From: CAZJDM01 sp964544765
Lineage (GTDB): Bacteria > Bdellovibrionota_B > Oligoflexia > CAYFLR01
Assembly: GCA_964544765.1 (NCBI GenBank)
Contig: CAZJDM010000110.1
Coordinates: forward strand, 1 to 15,333
Reading direction: 5' to 3'
Length of the DNA stretch: 15,333 nucleotides
In this document: positions 13,669 through 15,333 of the stretch, piece by piece
Layout of the letters: every line of letters starts with the position of its first letter
Position numbering within the stretch: position 1 is the stretch's first letter
Notes under the pieces: generated by a model
Told to the model about the DNA's origin: nothing
Database searches by the model: none
What the model saw: the letters and a program-made list of their open reading frames with translations, nothing else
Translations under genes and position numbers: made by a program

Positions 13669-14229
13669 ATGAGCGTATCTGATGAAATATTTGAATTGGT
13701 AGATCATGAAGGAATGGTTATTGGTACCGCACCTCGTGGTGAGTGCCATAATAATCCGTCTTTGTTACATAGAGCGGTTCATATATTGGTGTGGAACTCA
13801 GAGGGTAAATTATTTTTGCAACATAGATCGGCTGATAAGGATATTCAACCTGATAAATGGGATACCTCAGTAGGGGGACATTTTGCTGTTGGAGAGACCC
13901 CTGAAATGGCAGCAAAAAGGGAAATGGAAGAAGAGCTTGGCATCAAGGACGCTGATTTAAAATTTTTATATCGATACTTGTGGCAAACTGATCGAGAGTC
14001 AGAATTGGTTTATACCTTTGCTACTATTTATGACGGCAATATCAAAATTGATCCAAATGAATTAGATGAGGCTAAACTATGGTCCCAAGCTGAAATTGAG
14101 AATCACATTGGAGCGGGCATTTTTACCCCCAATTTTGAAGCTGAATGGGAAAAGATCAACAAATTGGAAGACGATAGCGGTTTGTTGTCTTTGATAGATT
14201 TTCTTAATTTCTTAAAAAATAAATCTTAA
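13669..14229 (+). CDS. Nudix hydrolase (YfcD/isopentenyl-isomerase-like subgroup)
   Basis: A 186-residue cytoplasmic Nudix enzyme. The Nudix box GX5EX7REUXEEXGU is complete: G70, E76, R84-E85, E88-E89, G91-I92. It coordinates the divalent metal and cleaves nucleoside-diphosphate-linked compounds. The opening EIFELVDHEGMVIGTAPRGE (6-25), LLHRAVHILVWN (32-43), LFLQHRSADKD (48-58) and WDTSVGGHF (64-72) are typical of the YfcD/Idi-like group. In this group some members are isopentenyl-diphosphate isomerases and others generic pyrophosphatases. I favour a generic hydrolase; the substrate is not readable. There is no ribosome-binding site before the ATG. It is transcribed divergently from yejA and convergently with mepA, sharing four bases at the stop codons. 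Confidence 0.9.
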   Translation: MSVSDEIFELVDHEGMVIGTAPRGECHNNPSLLHRAVHILVWNSEGKLFLQHRSADKDIQPDKWDTSVGGHFAVGETPEMAAKREMEEELGIKDADLKFLYRYLWQTDRESELVYTFATIYDGNIKIDPNELDEAKLWSQAEIENHIGAGIFTPNFEAEWEKINKLEDDSGLLSLIDFLNFLKNKS

Positions 14230-15089
14230 AAAATGATCTTACATCGGTCTGGAAGATGTTTTCTTGCTTCCATGAAACGTGCCAAATGGTCCAATCGTAT
14301 TTCTTTAGGCTTAGCTTCATCGGTAAACCACCAATCTAATGTTTCATCGCAGGCAGTATCTTGAGGAGAAACCTGATGAACACATTGAGTACTATCTTCT
14401 GGACAATATAATCTCACATGAAAGTGATCATCATGTCCCCACCAAGGGCGTATTTTAATTAGCTCTGCATTAGAAAAGCCATAATGTTGTGGTTCATCAC
14501 ATAATTGTTTTTTAAGTAAAGGATGGATAAAGATTCTTTGCACTTGAGAGTCTTGACTAATAATTTTTAGAATTTTTCTCTGATCATCCCCCCATTTGTT
14601 AGGATCGATCTTAGTTTTTTTATCATCTAAAACAGATTGTGATTGCATTGTTTCTAATTGTTCAAGAGTAAGGTCCTTTTTAATTTTAAGGGTTTTTATC
14701 CAAATATCCACATCTAATCCTGTTTGATGAGACTTATGACCAGATAAAGTGGGTCCTCCTTTGGCAGTGCCTAAATCTCCGATTAAAATAGTATGGTTCA
14801 ACTCATTTTTAACCTTTTTAGATAAGTTTAATAAAAAATTAATCAAGTTGGGATGCCCCCAAAATCGACCTCTTGATAATTTCATTAATTGATAACCTGG
14901 TCCAGAAATTGGTAAAGCAATTCCACCTATTAGACATCCTGAGCTATAATTACCTATAGATTTTGTTGAGCCTACCCAAGGTTTTTGTTCAGATAATTGA
15001 TACATTTCCAAGGGAACTGAGTAAACGCAGTTTATGATTGGCAATAATAATAAAATGGACATAAAAGGAAATAGATCTTTCCTATTCAT
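14226..15089 (-). CDS. mepA: Penicillin-insensitive murein endopeptidase, MepA family
   Basis: A periplasmic LAS-type zinc peptidase that cuts D-Ala-meso-DAP cross-links in peptidoglycan. From the ATG at 15089 it has 287 residues, close to the family length, with a signal peptide (hydrophobic core 7-20). Zinc-site motifs are intact: SGHKSHQTGLDVDIW (116-130) supplies His121 and Asp128, and GHDDHFHVRLYCP (218-230) supplies His224. Family motifs GPGYQLMKLSRGRFWGHP (63-80) and DLGTAKGGP (105-113) are present, and the Cys residues in the C-terminal half probably form disulfides as in E. coli MepA. An AAGG site nine bases upstream supports this ATG over the TTG at 15098. Its last codons overlap the Nudix gene end on the opposite strand. 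Confidence 0.93.
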   Translation of the reverse strand: MNRKDLFPFMSILLLLPIINCVYSVPLEMYQLSEQKPWVGSTKSIGNYSSGCLIGGIALPISGPGYQLMKLSRGRFWGHPNLINFLLNLSKKVKNELNHTILIGDLGTAKGGPTLSGHKSHQTGLDVDIWIKTLKIKKDLTLEQLETMQSQSVLDDKKTKIDPNKWGDDQRKILKIISQDSQVQRIFIHPLLKKQLCDEPQHYGFSNAELIKIRPWWGHDDHFHVRLYCPEDSTQCVHQVSPQDTACDETLDWWFTDEAKPKEIRLDHLARFMEARKHLPDRCKIIF

Positions 15090-15186
15090 ATAAATCAACC
15101 TTTGTTGTGCTTACGAGATAATAAATAAAAATGTTCATTTAGCATGTTAGATGTTTTGAACATACATTCGTCAATATACTTACGTT

Positions 15187-15204
15187 CCAGTTCCGGGTAA
15201 CTGG
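15187..15204. repeat. Short inverted repeat CCAGTT-N6-AACTGG
   Basis: Six-base arms (15187-15192 and 15199-15204) are exact reverse complements around CCGGGT. It lies about 100 bases upstream of mepA and could be an operator or part of the repeat cluster at the right edge. Confidence 0.35.
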
Positions 15205-15221
15205 TATGTTTGATTAATTTG

Positions 15222-15263
15222 AGATTTTTCCTTTGTACTCATAGATTTTCCTTTGCGCTTATA
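15222..15263. repeat. Two tandem 21-bp direct repeats
   Basis: AGATTTTTCCTTTGTACTCAT (15222-15242) is followed directly by AGATTTTCCTTTGCGCTTATA (15243-15263). The two copies agree over the AGATTTT-CCTTTG core and differ towards the end. They lie between mepA and the edge hairpin and hold no frame of interest. Confidence 0.45.
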
Positions 15264-15286
15264 AACTTATCTTTTAATACCATAGG

Positions 15287-15333
15287 GCGGACTTTGTCCG
15301 CAGCCTTCAGTTATCAGTCTTCCGTTCTCAGCT
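15287..15333. repeat. Edge hairpin and adjoining repeat-like sequence, cut by the window
   Basis: GCGGAC-TTT-GTCCGC (15287-15301) is a perfect 6-bp GC-rich hairpin with a 3-base loop, strikingly GC-rich for this region. To its right the minus strand reads ACTGATAACTGAAGG, preceded by a similar GAGAACGGAAG, giving a run of short degenerate units like those in dispersed intergenic repeats. The element runs off the window, so its type cannot be settled. Confidence 0.4.

Noticed and set aside
13718..13915. Minus-strand frame inside the Nudix gene
   Set aside because: It covers the Nudix box on the opposite strand and its Tyr/Pro-rich product is a shadow of that gene.

Overview
The window comes from an AT-rich Gram-negative bacterium. 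Outer-envelope and periplasmic genes dominate: a YejABEF peptide importer, a MepA-type murein endopeptidase, a BamE/SmpA-like lipoprotein and several exported proteins. Together these suggest a proteobacterium in the broad sense. I cannot assign a lineage from the sequence alone; a Bdellovibrionota-like or host-associated gammaproteobacterial or alphaproteobacterial origin are all possible. No rRNA, tRNA, CRISPR array, transposase or phage gene was seen.

Layout. Positions 1-359 hold no convincing gene. A minus-strand gene (360-2786) encodes a large exported protein with a PEP-synthase-type ATP-binding domain. Its phospho-histidine-like segment lies before the ATP-binding domain, the order seen in plant glucan water dikinases. 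Next, all on the minus strand, come an unrecognised small gene or gene fragment (2931-3209), an App1-like HAD phosphatase (3365-4471) and a nitroreductase (4532-5050). A repeat-rich intergenic stretch (5051-5384) leads into a tiny exported Cys-containing peptide on the plus strand (5385-5567). A cyclic-nucleotide-binding-domain protein (5675-6157) and a BamE-like lipoprotein (6195-6548) follow on the minus strand.

The best-defined unit is a minus-strand operon read from 13399 to 6705: yejA (binding protein), yejB and yejE (permeases), yejF (double ATPase) and a family 6 type hypoxanthine/uracil-DNA glycosylase whose start overlaps the end of yejF. The four Yej proteins would capture peptides in the periplasm and pump them into the cytoplasm. 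The glycosylase appears to be a translationally coupled passenger. On the right, a Nudix hydrolase (13669-14229, plus) with a promoter almost on its start codon converges on mepA (14226-15089, minus), sharing four bases at the stop codons. The right edge carries short tandem and inverted repeats.

Non-coding structure is notable. A 31-bp imperfect palindrome with arms like AACRYGATG and CATCRYGTT occurs in three intergenic gaps. There is a perfect 18-bp inverted repeat at 5184-5229. An FNR/CRP-type box lies upstream of the dikinase-like gene. The most unusual items are the exported dikinase-like protein and the App1-like phosphatase, which runs out of frame into a downstream reading frame with no normal start.
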